From: RPQJ01 sp963746325
GTDB taxonomy: Bacteria > Pseudomonadota > Gammaproteobacteria > Steroidobacterales > Steroidobacteraceae
Assembly (NCBI GenBank): GCA_963746325.1
Contig: CAVVBC010000005.1
Coordinates: 558,001-622,000 of the forward strand
Length of the DNA: 64,000 nucleotides
Direction of reading: 5' to 3'
Part shown: piece by piece, positions 47,390 to 54,650 of the stretch
Numbering within the stretch: position 1 is the first letter of the stretch
How the letters are laid out: each line of letters begins with the position of its first letter
Notes under the pieces: model-generated
What the model saw: only the letters and a program-made list of their open reading frames with translations
What the model was told of the DNA's origin: nothing
Databases searched by the model: none
Made by a program: the position numbers and the translations under genes

Positions 47390-47893
47390 ATGGCCAGCAT
47401 GCGCCACATCATCGCCATCACGCTGCAGAACGAATCCGGCGCCCTGAGCCGCGTGGCGGGCCTGTTCTCCACCCGCGGCTACAACATCGAATCGCTGAAC
47501 GTGGCGCCGACCGACGATCCGACGGTGTCCCGCCTCACCCTGGTCACCACCGGCAACGAGGCCGTGATCCACCAGATCACGCAGCAGTCGCTGAAGCTGG
47601 TCGACGTGGTCGACGTCGAGGACGTCACGCGCGAGGAACATTTCGAGCGCGAGCTGCTGCTGATCAAGGTGAAGGCGAAGGCGACGCAGGTCGGCTCGCT
47701 CTGGTCGGCCACCCAGCGGGCGGGCGGACGCGTGCTGTGGGACGCTGCCGACAGCTTCACCATCGAACTCACCAGCAGTGAGGCGGACATCAACCGCTTC
47801 ATGGCCGAGGTCGCGAACTTCGGCGAAGTGCTCGAAGTGGTGCGCAGTGGCGCGCTCGCGATCCAGAAGGGCCGGCATACGCTCGAGGGCTGA
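47390..47893 (+). CDS. ilvH: Acetolactate synthase, small (regulatory) subunit
   Basis: 167 aa from the ATG at 47390; GGAG lies 10 nt before it. The N-terminal ACT domain (MRHIIAITLQNESGALSRVAGLFSTRGYNIESLNVAPT) binds valine for feedback inhibition and raises the activity of the large subunit; the C-terminal part (ELLLIKVKAKA, EVLEVVRSGALAIQKGRHTLEG) is also typical. The large subunit is encoded on the other strand. The gene ends just before a hairpin-rich intergenic region. Confidence 0.93.
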   Translation: MASMRHIIAITLQNESGALSRVAGLFSTRGYNIESLNVAPTDDPTVSRLTLVTTGNEAVIHQITQQSLKLVDVVDVEDVTREEHFERELLLIKVKAKATQVGSLWSATQRAGGRVLWDAADSFTIELTSSEADINRFMAEVANFGEVLEVVRSGALAIQKGRHTLEG

Positions 47894-48074
47894 ACTTCTT
47901 GGCGCCTTTTCCGCTGCGTGGGAAGCAGCCACTCGCTGCGCAGCAATCAGTTGCTGCGCAGCAGACAGTTGCTCCGAGGTCCTTGCCCGAGCTTGGATTG
48001 GCGGCGCGTCTGGGTCTGGGCGTGCGCTTCCGGGCCTTTTCCGCTGCGTGGAAAGCAGGCACTCGCTGCGCAGC

Positions 48075-48156
48075 AGACAGTTGCTCCGAGGTCCTTGCCC
48101 CGAGCTTGGAAAGGCAGACACGCGCTCTGGGCAAGGACCTCGGAGCAACTGTCTGT
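48075..48156 (+). repeat. Hairpin H3: 27-bp perfect stem with the same 28-nt core loop
   Basis: Arms 48075-48101 and 48130-48156 are perfect complements over 27 nt. The loop 48102-48129 is identical to the loop of H1 (536-563), 47.5 kb away. The arm sequence differs from both H1 and H2 yet is fully paired. The left arm plus the first 10 bases of the core also occur in unit A of the upstream direct repeat (to 47999) without a right arm, so one decayed or half element lies beside the full one. Confidence 0.9.
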
Positions 48157-48233
48157 GACACAGCGGCTGAGCGTCAATTTCCGCAACGGAAAAGATCGCG
48201 CGGCCCGCACTTCCCGGCTACTTGTGGCGCCGG

Positions 48234-48449
48234 GGGGCGTGGCTTCAGGGTTCTCTTCCGCGCTCCGTGTCGGACGCCGCAGCTCGAACGCAGGAGCGAA
48301 GCGGCACTGCGGCCTGGTCGCTGCCGCGCTGGCACCATCGCTTCGCTCCCGTTCGAGCAAGGCTCGCCGTGATTCGTGCGGTTCCTCCGCGCGAATCACG
48401 CTGCGCGGTAGACCCGGAGCGCGGAAGAGAACCCTGAAGCCACGCCCCC
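48234..48449. repeat. Long inverted repeat with 35-bp perfect arms
   Basis: Arms 48234-48268 and 48415-48449 are perfect complements over 35 nt and enclose 146 nt. That interior folds into further hairpins: 48283-48304 with 48339-48358 (2-nt gap) and 48369-48381 with 48387-48399 (one mismatch). It does not contain the 28-nt core. No target-site duplication is obvious. It may be a separate miniature element or a strong terminator for the convergent ilvH and thioesterase genes. Confidence 0.8.
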
Positions 48450-48505
48450 TGGCGTCACACTCAGCCGCATGAATGGCGGGCTAACCCGCAATGGAATCGC
48501 CGCGA

Positions 48506-48991
48506 TCAGGGCAGCTCCCCGAACCCGATGTACCCTTCCTGCAGCGTCTCAAGCGCAGCGCGCACTGGCGCCGGAACCGGCACCGGCCGTCGCGTCACGC
48601 GGTCGACATAAACATGGACGAACCGCCCGAGGGCCGCAGGCTCCGGCTCCTGGTTACGGAACAGCCCGATGCGGTACACCACGCTCGAGTTGCCGAGCCG
48701 CTCGAGCGCGAGTCCCACGTGCACGGTGTCCGGGAAGCTCAGTTCGCTGATGAACCGGCAGCTCGATTCCGCGACGATGCCGATCGACGGCAATTCCCGC
48801 ACATCGCAGCCGCTCGCCTCGATCAGGTAGCCGTTCACGGCGGTGTCGAAGTAGGAGTAATAGACGACGTTGTTGACGTGACCGTACTGGTCGTTGTCCA
48901 TCCAGCGCGTCGTAATCGTGCGCAGCACGCGGAATTCGCCCCGGCGCAGCGGTTGCTGCGCGGACTCGACGACTGCTTCTTGCGGGCTCAT
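48506..48991 (-). CDS. Acyl-CoA thioesterase, 4-hydroxybenzoyl-CoA thioesterase/YbgC type
   Basis: 161 aa. TTRWMDNDQYGHVNNVVYYSYFDTAVNGYL is the hotdog-fold signature; the Asp in RWMDNDQYGHVNN is the catalytic residue. It likely hydrolyses acyl-CoA, perhaps short or medium chain. It is convergent with ilvH across the repeat region and divergent from the alcohol dehydrogenase gene. Confidence 0.85.
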   Translation of the reverse strand: MSPQEAVVESAQQPLRRGEFRVLRTITTRWMDNDQYGHVNNVVYYSYFDTAVNGYLIEASGCDVRELPSIGIVAESSCRFISELSFPDTVHVGLALERLGNSSVVYRIGLFRNQEPEPAALGRFVHVYVDRVTRRPVPVPAPVRAALETLQEGYIGFGELP

Positions 48992-49082
48992 GCCTGTCTT
49001 GCTCCAACAGCGCGCCGGTCTGTCGGCGCCTGCGGCATTATTGCAGTGGAGCGGCAGGGAGTGCTTGGGCTACGCTCGGTCC

Positions 49083-50213
49083 ATGCTCAAGACCAAAGCT
49101 GCCGTGCTGCGCGAGCTGGGCCGGCCCGGCCCCTACGCGCAATCGCGCCCCCTCGTGATCGAGGAAGTCGACCTGGCGCCGCCCGGTCCCGGGGAGGTGC
49201 TGGTGCGGGTACGGGCCGCGGGCCTGTGCCACTCCGATCTCTCAGTCATCGACGGCAACCGTCCGCGGCCGCTGCCGATGGTGCTCGGCCATGAAATGGC
49301 GGGCGTGGTCGAGGAAACCGGCACCGGCGTCACCGACCTGCAACGCGGCGACCACGTCGTCGCGTCGTTCGTGCCCAGCTGCGGCGTCTGCGGGCCCTGC
49401 GTGGCCGGCCGTCCCGCACTGTGCGAGCCCGGCCTTGCCTCGAACACGGCAGGCACGCTGCTGTCGGGGGAGCGCCGGCTCTGCCAGCACGGCTCGCCGC
49501 TCCATCACCACCTCGGCGTCTCGGGGTTCGCGGAGTGGGCCACCGTCTCGCGTCGCTCGCTGGTGCGTGTCGATCCCACGTTGCCGTTCGCCGAGGCCGC
49601 GCTGTTCGGTTGCGCCGTGATCACGGGTGTCGGCGCGGTCGTGAACACCGCGGCCATGCCCAAGCTGTCGACGCTGGCGGTGATCGGGCTCGGCGGGGTC
49701 GGCCTCGCCGCGCTGCTCGCGGGCCGCATGCTCGAAGCAACCGCGGTCATCGCGATCGATCTCAACGAGTCGAAGCTCGCCAAGGCGCGCGAGCTGGGCG
49801 CAACGCTCGCCATCAATGCAGCGGACACCGACTGCGTCGAGCGCGTGCGCGAGGCGAGCGGCGGCGGCGTCGCCTATGCCTTCGAGATGGCGGGCTCCGC
49901 GCGCGCGCTCGAGCTGGCCTATCGCGTGACGCGCCGGGGCGGCACGACGGTCTCCGCCGGCCTGCCGCACCCGCAGCAGCAGGTCGCGTTCTCGCACGTC
50001 AGTCTCGTCGCCGAGGAACGCACGCTGAAGGGCAGTTACCTGGGCAGCTGCGTACCCGAGCGCGACATTCCGCAGTACATCGACTGGTACCGCGCAGGCC
50101 GGCTTCCCGTCGACCAGCTGTTGAGCGAGCGCATCACGCTGGCCGACATCAACGGCGCATTCGACCGGCTCGCCGCCGGCGCATCGGTCCGCCAGGTGAT
50201 CGAGATTGGTTGA
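49083..50213 (+). CDS. Zinc-dependent alcohol dehydrogenase (MDR superfamily)
   Basis: 376 aa from the ATG at 49083. Catalytic zinc ligands are in AAGLCHSDLSVIDG (Cys), LGHEMAGVVEE (His, Glu) and FGCAVITGVGAV (Cys); structural zinc is bound by the four Cys of CGVCGPCVAGRPALC. The NAD-binding motif is VIGLGGVGLAALLAG. It resembles class III-like or aryl-alcohol dehydrogenases (YahK/FrmA relatives). The natural substrate is not clear. Its TGA overlaps the start of the CIA30 gene. Confidence 0.88.
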   Translation: MLKTKAAVLRELGRPGPYAQSRPLVIEEVDLAPPGPGEVLVRVRAAGLCHSDLSVIDGNRPRPLPMVLGHEMAGVVEETGTGVTDLQRGDHVVASFVPSCGVCGPCVAGRPALCEPGLASNTAGTLLSGERRLCQHGSPLHHHLGVSGFAEWATVSRRSLVRVDPTLPFAEAALFGCAVITGVGAVVNTAAMPKLSTLAVIGLGGVGLAALLAGRMLEATAVIAIDLNESKLAKARELGATLAINAADTDCVERVREASGGGVAYAFEMAGSARALELAYRVTRRGGTTVSAGLPHPQQQVAFSHVSLVAEERTLKGSYLGSCVPERDIPQYIDWYRAGRLPVDQLLSERITLADINGAFDRLAAGASVRQVIEIG

Positions 50214-50748
50214 ACGGCTGCTCGATTTCCGCGAGGAAGGCGCGACGGCAAGCTGGCGCTCGATCGACGACGTCGTGATGGGCGGCGTCTCGCACAGCGC
50301 GCTGCTCCCGTACGCCGTGGGTGTCGCCAGTTTCTCGGGCGTGGTATCGCTCGACCAGGGCGGCGGGTTCGCCTCGGTGCGCACCGAACCCCAGCGCTGG
50401 CGCACCGCGGGCGCGCGATCGTTCGTGCTGCGCTGCCGGGGCGACGGCCGGCACTACAAGTTCACGGCGCGCGTCGACGATGGCTTCGACGGCATGCAGT
50501 ACCAGGCGCGCTTCGCGCCGCCGCGCGGTGAATGGGCCGAGATCGAATTGCCGCTCGACGATTTCGTCGCGAGTTTTCGCGGCCGGGCGGTGACGACGGC
50601 TGGACCGCTCGACCCGTCGAAGATCCGGCAACTCGGGCTCATGGTCAGCGACAAGCAGGCCGGCCCTTTCGAACTGTTGATCGAGTGGGTGGGTGTCGCC
50701 CTCACCCGGGCCGCGCCCGGCGCCTCCGGCCTGTCGCGGGAGCGGTAA
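50206..50748 (+). CDS. CIA30 family protein
   Basis: 180 aa from TTG at 50206, overlapping the upstream stop. LLDFREEGATASWRSIDDVVMGGVSHSAL and FASVRTEPQRW are the hallmark segments of the complex-I-intermediate-associated-protein-30 domain (a galactose-binding-like beta sandwich), and IRQLGLMVSDKQAGPFELLIEWVGV closes it. In bacteria the role is unknown; it may help assemble or bind a redox complex. The TTG start has a nearby in-frame alternative only at a Val codon, so the N-terminus is uncertain by a few residues. Confidence 0.8.
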   Translation: MVERLLDFREEGATASWRSIDDVVMGGVSHSALLPYAVGVASFSGVVSLDQGGGFASVRTEPQRWRTAGARSFVLRCRGDGRHYKFTARVDDGFDGMQYQARFAPPRGEWAEIELPLDDFVASFRGRAVTTAGPLDPSKIRQLGLMVSDKQAGPFELLIEWVGVALTRAAPGASGLSRER

Positions 50749-50749
50749 T

Positions 50750-52378
50750 TCAGAACCGCGCTTTCGTCTCGACGACGAACTGCACGCTGTCGACGTCGTT
50801 GCCGCCGTCGAGCGGAAACGCGAGGTCGACGTGGATGACGTTGCCGAACGCCGAGCGGCTCGAACCCAGCCGCACGCCCACGCCAAAATTCTTGAGCAGG
50901 CCGTCGCTGGTGGCGCCGGTCACGTCGGTGCCCCAGGTGCGCCCCATGTCGAAAAACGCCGCGCCCGCCACGTGGAACAGGCGGAACGGATACCAGCCGG
51001 TGTAGTAGCGCTCTTCGAGCGTGAGCAGTGCCCGGGACGTGCCTGCCTGGTAACGCAGGGGATAGCCGCGCAGCCCTTCTTCGCCGCCGAGCAGGATCTG
51101 CCGCTCGGCGTCGAGGTCCTCGCTGGTCGTGCCGTTGAGGGTGGCGAAGAATTTCGTGCGCTCGGACGTCGTCCGGTAATAGCGGGCCTCGGCCGAGAGC
51201 ACGGCATTGCGCAAGCCTTCGTTCTCGACGCGACCCGAGGCCGTGCCCGTCAGGAACAGCGAGCTTCGAGCGTCGAAGTCCCAGCCATTCTGCGCGTACG
51301 CACTGAACAGCAGCGCGTCGCGGTCCGATCCCAGCGTGCCCGACGCGTAACCGATGCGCGCGCCTGCGCGCAATCCGAGCAGCACGTCCTCGGTGCGTTC
51401 GATCTGGTCCTGGTTGGTGCGCTCCTGGTACTTGTCCTGCAGCAGGTCGAATCCCACCCACGGGTACACCAGCTCCCGGTCCTCGGGCAGCGGGCCGCCG
51501 AGATCCTCGTCCACCAGGGCAGCAAACTGATTGCGCTGGTACGTCACGCCCGCCGTCCAGCGCCGTACCCAACCCTGCTGCAGGCCCGCTGACCAGCCGC
51601 CGTAAACCTCCACGAACTGCTCGTCGTGCTCGAACTTGCCCACTTCCTCGCCATAGGCGTAGCGCGGATCGTTGCGGATGGAATCGAACAGGTACGTGCC
51701 GCGCGCGCGGCGCGTATCGAGCGCGTAGAACGGCAGGTCGAGCCGCAGTGCCTGGGTGCTGCCGTCATCGGCATCGCTGTACACCACGCCGAGGCGCGTC
51801 CACGTGGAGTGGAAGTGCGGATCGAAGTAGCCGAAGGTGAGCGACTCCCGGTCCACGTCGTTGGCCCAGCCGAACGAAAGCTGTTGCCCGTTGCCGAGGA
51901 GGTTTTTTTCCTCGAGCTCGATCGACGTCGTGTTGGCGCCGCCCTGGCGGCTGAAGTTGATGCCGGGATTCAGGGTCCAGGTGTCGCGCGTGCGCACCTG
52001 CAGCACGACTTTGTTGCCGTCGTACGCAACGGGCCGGATCCATGCGTCATACAGATAATCGTTGCCGCGCAGGATGCGTTCGGTCTCGTCGATCTTCCGC
52101 TGCACGTAAGGCTCGCCGGTTTCGAACAGCAACTGGTGCTCGATGATCGGCTTGCGCGTGTTGATGTGCAGCTTGTTGGCGGTGCGATAGAGCCACTTGT
52201 CTTCGGACGGAATCGACGGATCGAAGATGTCGCCGACCTCGATGCGGATCTCGCCGATCACCGCTCCGGCCGCCTCGAGTTCGGCGCCCGAGGGAATGCC
52301 GGCAGGCCAGTCATGGATGATTTCCTGGGCAGCGCGCGCCGGAGCCGCAGCGCCCAGGGCCAACAGCAACAGCGTCAA
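50750..52378 (-). CDS. Omp85/BamA-like outer-membrane protein with one POTRA region
   Basis: 542 aa with signal peptide (TLLLLALGAAAPARAAQE). The N-terminal part (IGEIRIEVGDIFDP, TGEPYVQRKIDETERILRGNDYLYDAWIRPV) is POTRA-like; the rest has alternating beta strands, a barrel region with LLGGEEGLRGYPLRYQAG (the conserved G-x-R-G-Y motif of Omp85 loop L6), and the final residue is Phe. The start is uncertain: TTG at 52378 lacks a strong ribosome-binding site, and upstream Arg codons in frame suggest a longer signal. It may insert or export a partner protein or lipid; no passenger gene lies beside it. Confidence 0.8.
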   Translation of the reverse strand: MTLLLLALGAAAPARAAQEIIHDWPAGIPSGAELEAAGAVIGEIRIEVGDIFDPSIPSEDKWLYRTANKLHINTRKPIIEHQLLFETGEPYVQRKIDETERILRGNDYLYDAWIRPVAYDGNKVVLQVRTRDTWTLNPGINFSRQGGANTTSIELEEKNLLGNGQQLSFGWANDVDRESLTFGYFDPHFHSTWTRLGVVYSDADDGSTQALRLDLPFYALDTRRARGTYLFDSIRNDPRYAYGEEVGKFEHDEQFVEVYGGWSAGLQQGWVRRWTAGVTYQRNQFAALVDEDLGGPLPEDRELVYPWVGFDLLQDKYQERTNQDQIERTEDVLLGLRAGARIGYASGTLGSDRDALLFSAYAQNGWDFDARSSLFLTGTASGRVENEGLRNAVLSAEARYYRTTSERTKFFATLNGTTSEDLDAERQILLGGEEGLRGYPLRYQAGTSRALLTLEERYYTGWYPFRLFHVAGAAFFDMGRTWGTDVTGATSDGLLKNFGVGVRLGSSRSAFGNVIHVDLAFPLDGGNDVDSVQFVVETKARF

Positions 52379-52404
52379 TGCACGTCGACGTAGGGTCGAT
52401 GCGC

Positions 52405-53379
52405 TCAGGGCAGCAATACCGTGGAGCCGACGGTGCGGCGATCCTGCAGGTCGCGATGCGCCTGCCGTACGTCACGCATCGGGTAGGTCTGGCCGATCTC
52501 GATGCGCACGACGCCGCGGCCGATCACGTCGAACAGCTCGGCCGCGGACTTGAGCAGGTCGGCCCGCCGTGCGGTGTACGCGAACAACGTGGGGCGCGTC
52601 AGGAACAGCGAGCCACGCCTGGCCAGCTCGAGTGGCGCGAACGGGGCCACCGGGCCCGACGCGTTGCCGAAGGTGACCATCAGGCCGAGCGGACGCAGCG
52701 AGTCGAGCGAGGCGAAGAACGTGTCCTTGCCGACGGAGTCGTACACCACATGCGCGCCCTGCCCGCCCGACAACTCCTTGACGCGCACGGCCAGGTCGTC
52801 GCGCCCCTGGAGCAGCACGTCCTTGCAGCCCATGCCGCGCACGACCGCCGCCTTTGCCTCGCTGCCGACGACGGCGATCACGTGTGCGCCCAGGTGCAAC
52901 GCCCATTGCACCAGGATGCTGCCGACGCCGCCGGCTGCTGCGTGCACCACGACCACCGTGCCCTTGCGCACCTTGTACGTGCGGCGCAGCAGGACCTGTG
53001 CGGTCATGCCCTTGAGCAACGCCGCGGCTGCCAGCCGGTCGCTGACGCCTTCCGGCACCGGCACCAGTTGTGCGGCTGGGAGCACGCGTTCCTCGGCGTA
53101 GGCGCCGGGAGTGGTCGACGCGTAAGCCACACGCTCGCCCACCTTGAACTCGCTCACGCCGGGGCCGATGGCTTCGACCACGCCCGCCGCCTCGCGCCCG
53201 AGGCCGCCCGGCAGCTGCCCGCCATACAGGCCCGTTCTTTCGTAGATGTCGATGAAGTTGAGGCCGACCGCCGTCTGCCGCAGCAGCACTTCGCCGCGGC
53301 CGGGCGTCGCCTCGGCGACCGCTTCCCACTGCATCACCTCGGGGCCGCCGTGCGCGTGGATACGAATGGCATGGGACAT
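52405..53379 (-). CDS. NADPH:quinone reductase (zeta-crystallin-like)
   Basis: 324 aa from the ATG at 53379 (GTG at 53385 also possible). The family markers are NFIDIYERTGLY, the nucleotide-binding VVHAAAGGVGSILVQWA, and YDSVGKDTFFASLDSLRPLGLMVTFGNASG. There are no zinc ligands, as is normal for this branch. It reduces quinones or aldehydes with NADPH. It precedes the Omp85-like gene by 26 bp on the same strand, possibly co-transcribed without a functional link. Confidence 0.88.
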   Translation of the reverse strand: MSHAIRIHAHGGPEVMQWEAVAEATPGRGEVLLRQTAVGLNFIDIYERTGLYGGQLPGGLGREAAGVVEAIGPGVSEFKVGERVAYASTTPGAYAEERVLPAAQLVPVPEGVSDRLAAAALLKGMTAQVLLRRTYKVRKGTVVVVHAAAGGVGSILVQWALHLGAHVIAVVGSEAKAAVVRGMGCKDVLLQGRDDLAVRVKELSGGQGAHVVYDSVGKDTFFASLDSLRPLGLMVTFGNASGPVAPFAPLELARRGSLFLTRPTLFAYTARRADLLKSAAELFDVIGRGVVRIEIGQTYPMRDVRQAHRDLQDRRTVGSTVLLP

Positions 53380-53512
53380 GGACACACCGGGCGCGTGATA
53401 GGTGAATGGAATGATGACGACCGGAGTGCCATTCCGGTAGTGGACTCACCGCAACCCGGGACGTTCCCCTGTGTGAGACTCCGCCGTCAGCCCGAATCAA
53501 CCGCCGCTGACT

Positions 53513-53893
53513 TCAGGCAGGCGGTGCGAGGGGAGCCGTGGTGATGACGAGGTCGGCGACAGGCCGCCCGCCGACCAGGTGTTCCTGCAGGATGCGCTCG
53601 AGGTTGGCGGGAGTGCAGCTGCGATACCAGGTGCCGTCGGGATAGACGACGGCGACTGGCCCCGCCGTGCAGATGCGCAGGCAGTGCGCCTTGGTCCGCA
53701 TCACTCCGCCGGCGACGTCGACGAGCCCCAGTTCCCGAAACCGGCGCTTGAGGTAGTCCCAGCTTTCTTCAGAACGCGCGACCGGCGCGCACTTGCCGCC
53801 GGCGACGCACAGGAAGATATGCCGCTGCTGCCGCCCTATGGCCAGCTTGTCGACGGCGCGGGCGAGGGCCTCGTCGAGCGAAGAATCAGTCAT
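53513..53893 (-). CDS. Thioredoxin-like [2Fe-2S] ferredoxin
   Basis: 126 aa. HIFLCVAGGKCAPV and KAHCLRICTAGPVAVVYPDGTWYRSC provide the four cysteines (two near residues 29 and 35, two in HCLRIC) of the ferredoxin domain related to NuoE and Azotobacter FeFdI. It would carry electrons; the FAD reductase encoded at 54651-55868 could be a partner, though this is inference. The N-terminal helix (ALARAVDKLAIGRQQRHIF) is usual. Confidence 0.85.
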   Translation of the reverse strand: MTDSSLDEALARAVDKLAIGRQQRHIFLCVAGGKCAPVARSEESWDYLKRRFRELGLVDVAGGVMRTKAHCLRICTAGPVAVVYPDGTWYRSCTPANLERILQEHLVGGRPVADLVITTAPLAPPA

Positions 53894-53945
53894 GGCGTCG
53901 CCTCGGTTCCGGTGGTCCGGAACCGATGCTAGCGCGCGGGGCCCG

Positions 53946-54284
53946 TCAAAGGGCCTGGTCGTCAGCCTCGCCCGTGCGAATGCGGATGGCGCGCTCGAGG
54001 TCGGAGATGAAGATCTTGCCGTCGCCGACCTTGCCGGTGCGGGCGGCCGAGACGATCGCCTCGACCACCTGGTCGACCAGCGATTCCTTCACGGCCACCT
54101 CGATGCGCGTCTTCGGCACGAAATCGACGACGTACTCCGCGCCGCGGTACAGCTCGGTGTGGCCGCGCTGGCGGCCGAAGCCCTTCACTTCAGTGACCGT
54201 CATGCCGGACACGCCAAGCTCGGACAGCGCGGCGCGCACGTCGTCCAGCTTGAAAGGTTTGATGATTGCACTGATCAGCTTCAT
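53946..54284 (-). CDS. glnK: Nitrogen regulatory PII protein
   Basis: 112 aa. The N-terminus MKLISAIIKPFKLDDVRAAL, the T-loop with the uridylylation site Tyr51 (TELYRGAEYVVDF) and the C-terminal GKIFISDLERAIRIRTGE are fully conserved. It senses 2-oxoglutarate and ATP/ADP and controls nitrogen assimilation and ammonium transport. No amtB gene is adjacent. A sigma-54-like promoter lies upstream (54405-54421). It could equally be named glnB. Confidence 0.93.
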   Translation of the reverse strand: MKLISAIIKPFKLDDVRAALSELGVSGMTVTEVKGFGRQRGHTELYRGAEYVVDFVPKTRIEVAVKESLVDQVVEAIVSAARTGKVGDGKIFISDLERAIRIRTGEADDQAL

Positions 54285-54650
54285 GGACTTCGGGCTCCTC
54301 GGTTCACGTGTTCATTGTCAGGCGGCCGGTCGCGGTTCCACGTCGTTGGAAACCGAAACGACCCTCGCCGCGCCGCCTCCCCTTGGGGGGACCTCGGTCT
54401 GCTTATGCAGAATCCGTGCCGACCGCCGCCGGACCGGATTCTCAGGAAACCCCGTGGCCCGCCGCACCAAGTTGGAGCGCAAGGGCCGTCAATCGCTCGT
54501 GGCTGGTGCGGCACGGGCCTACCCGCGGCGCGCCCAACCCGGCATACGCAAGGATAAGTCAGGCGCACGGGCCGGCGCACCTAGCCGCGACCGCCCCCGC
54601 GCATGTTGCTTTGCGGCATCATAGGGCATCCACGCTGCGGAGAGGTCGGC
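54285..54650. other. 366-bp divergent intergenic region between glnK and the FAD reductase gene
   Basis: There is no supported gene. It contains the sigma-54-like element on the minus strand (54405-54421) and a GGAGAGG ribosome-binding site for the plus-strand gene (54639-54645). The plus-strand frames here are short and lack similarity. No clear NtrC-type palindromic pair was found by eye. Confidence 0.6.
54405..54421 (-). promoter_or_regulatory. Sigma-54-like promoter for glnK
   Basis: On the minus strand the bases read CGGCACGGATTCTGCA. The -24 GG (54420-54419) and -12 GC (54408-54407) are kept with the correct 10-bp gap; the flanking T of TGGCAC and the first T of TTGC are each replaced by C. 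glnK genes are usually sigma-54/NtrC regulated. The start of transcription would be near 54395, giving a leader of about 110 nt. Confidence 0.45.

Larger units (their letters stand above)
47894..48505. repeat. 612-bp hairpin-rich intergenic region between convergent genes
   Basis: There is no supported gene here. In order it holds: an imperfect direct repeat (unit A 47905-47999, unit B 48035-48111), a 12-bp perfect hairpin inside unit A (47936-47963, loop TCAG), the 28-nt core hairpin H3 (48075-48156), and a long inverted repeat (48234-48449). Short frames such as 47345-48148 on the minus strand and 47899-48372 on the plus strand cross the repeats and are most likely spurious. Confidence 0.8.

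Noticed and set aside
47799..48161. 120-codon minus-strand frame in the repeat region
   Set aside because: It runs straight through the inverted repeats and hairpin H3; the protein is a translation of repeats and has no similarity.
48234..48449. Insertion sequence ends (terminal inverted repeats of a transposon)
   Set aside because: There is no transposase gene between the arms and no clear target duplication; only a non-coding inverted repeat can be supported.
54285..54650. Riboswitch or tRNA in the glnK intergenic region
   Set aside because: No cloverleaf, T-loop (GTTCRANYC) or known riboswitch core was seen.
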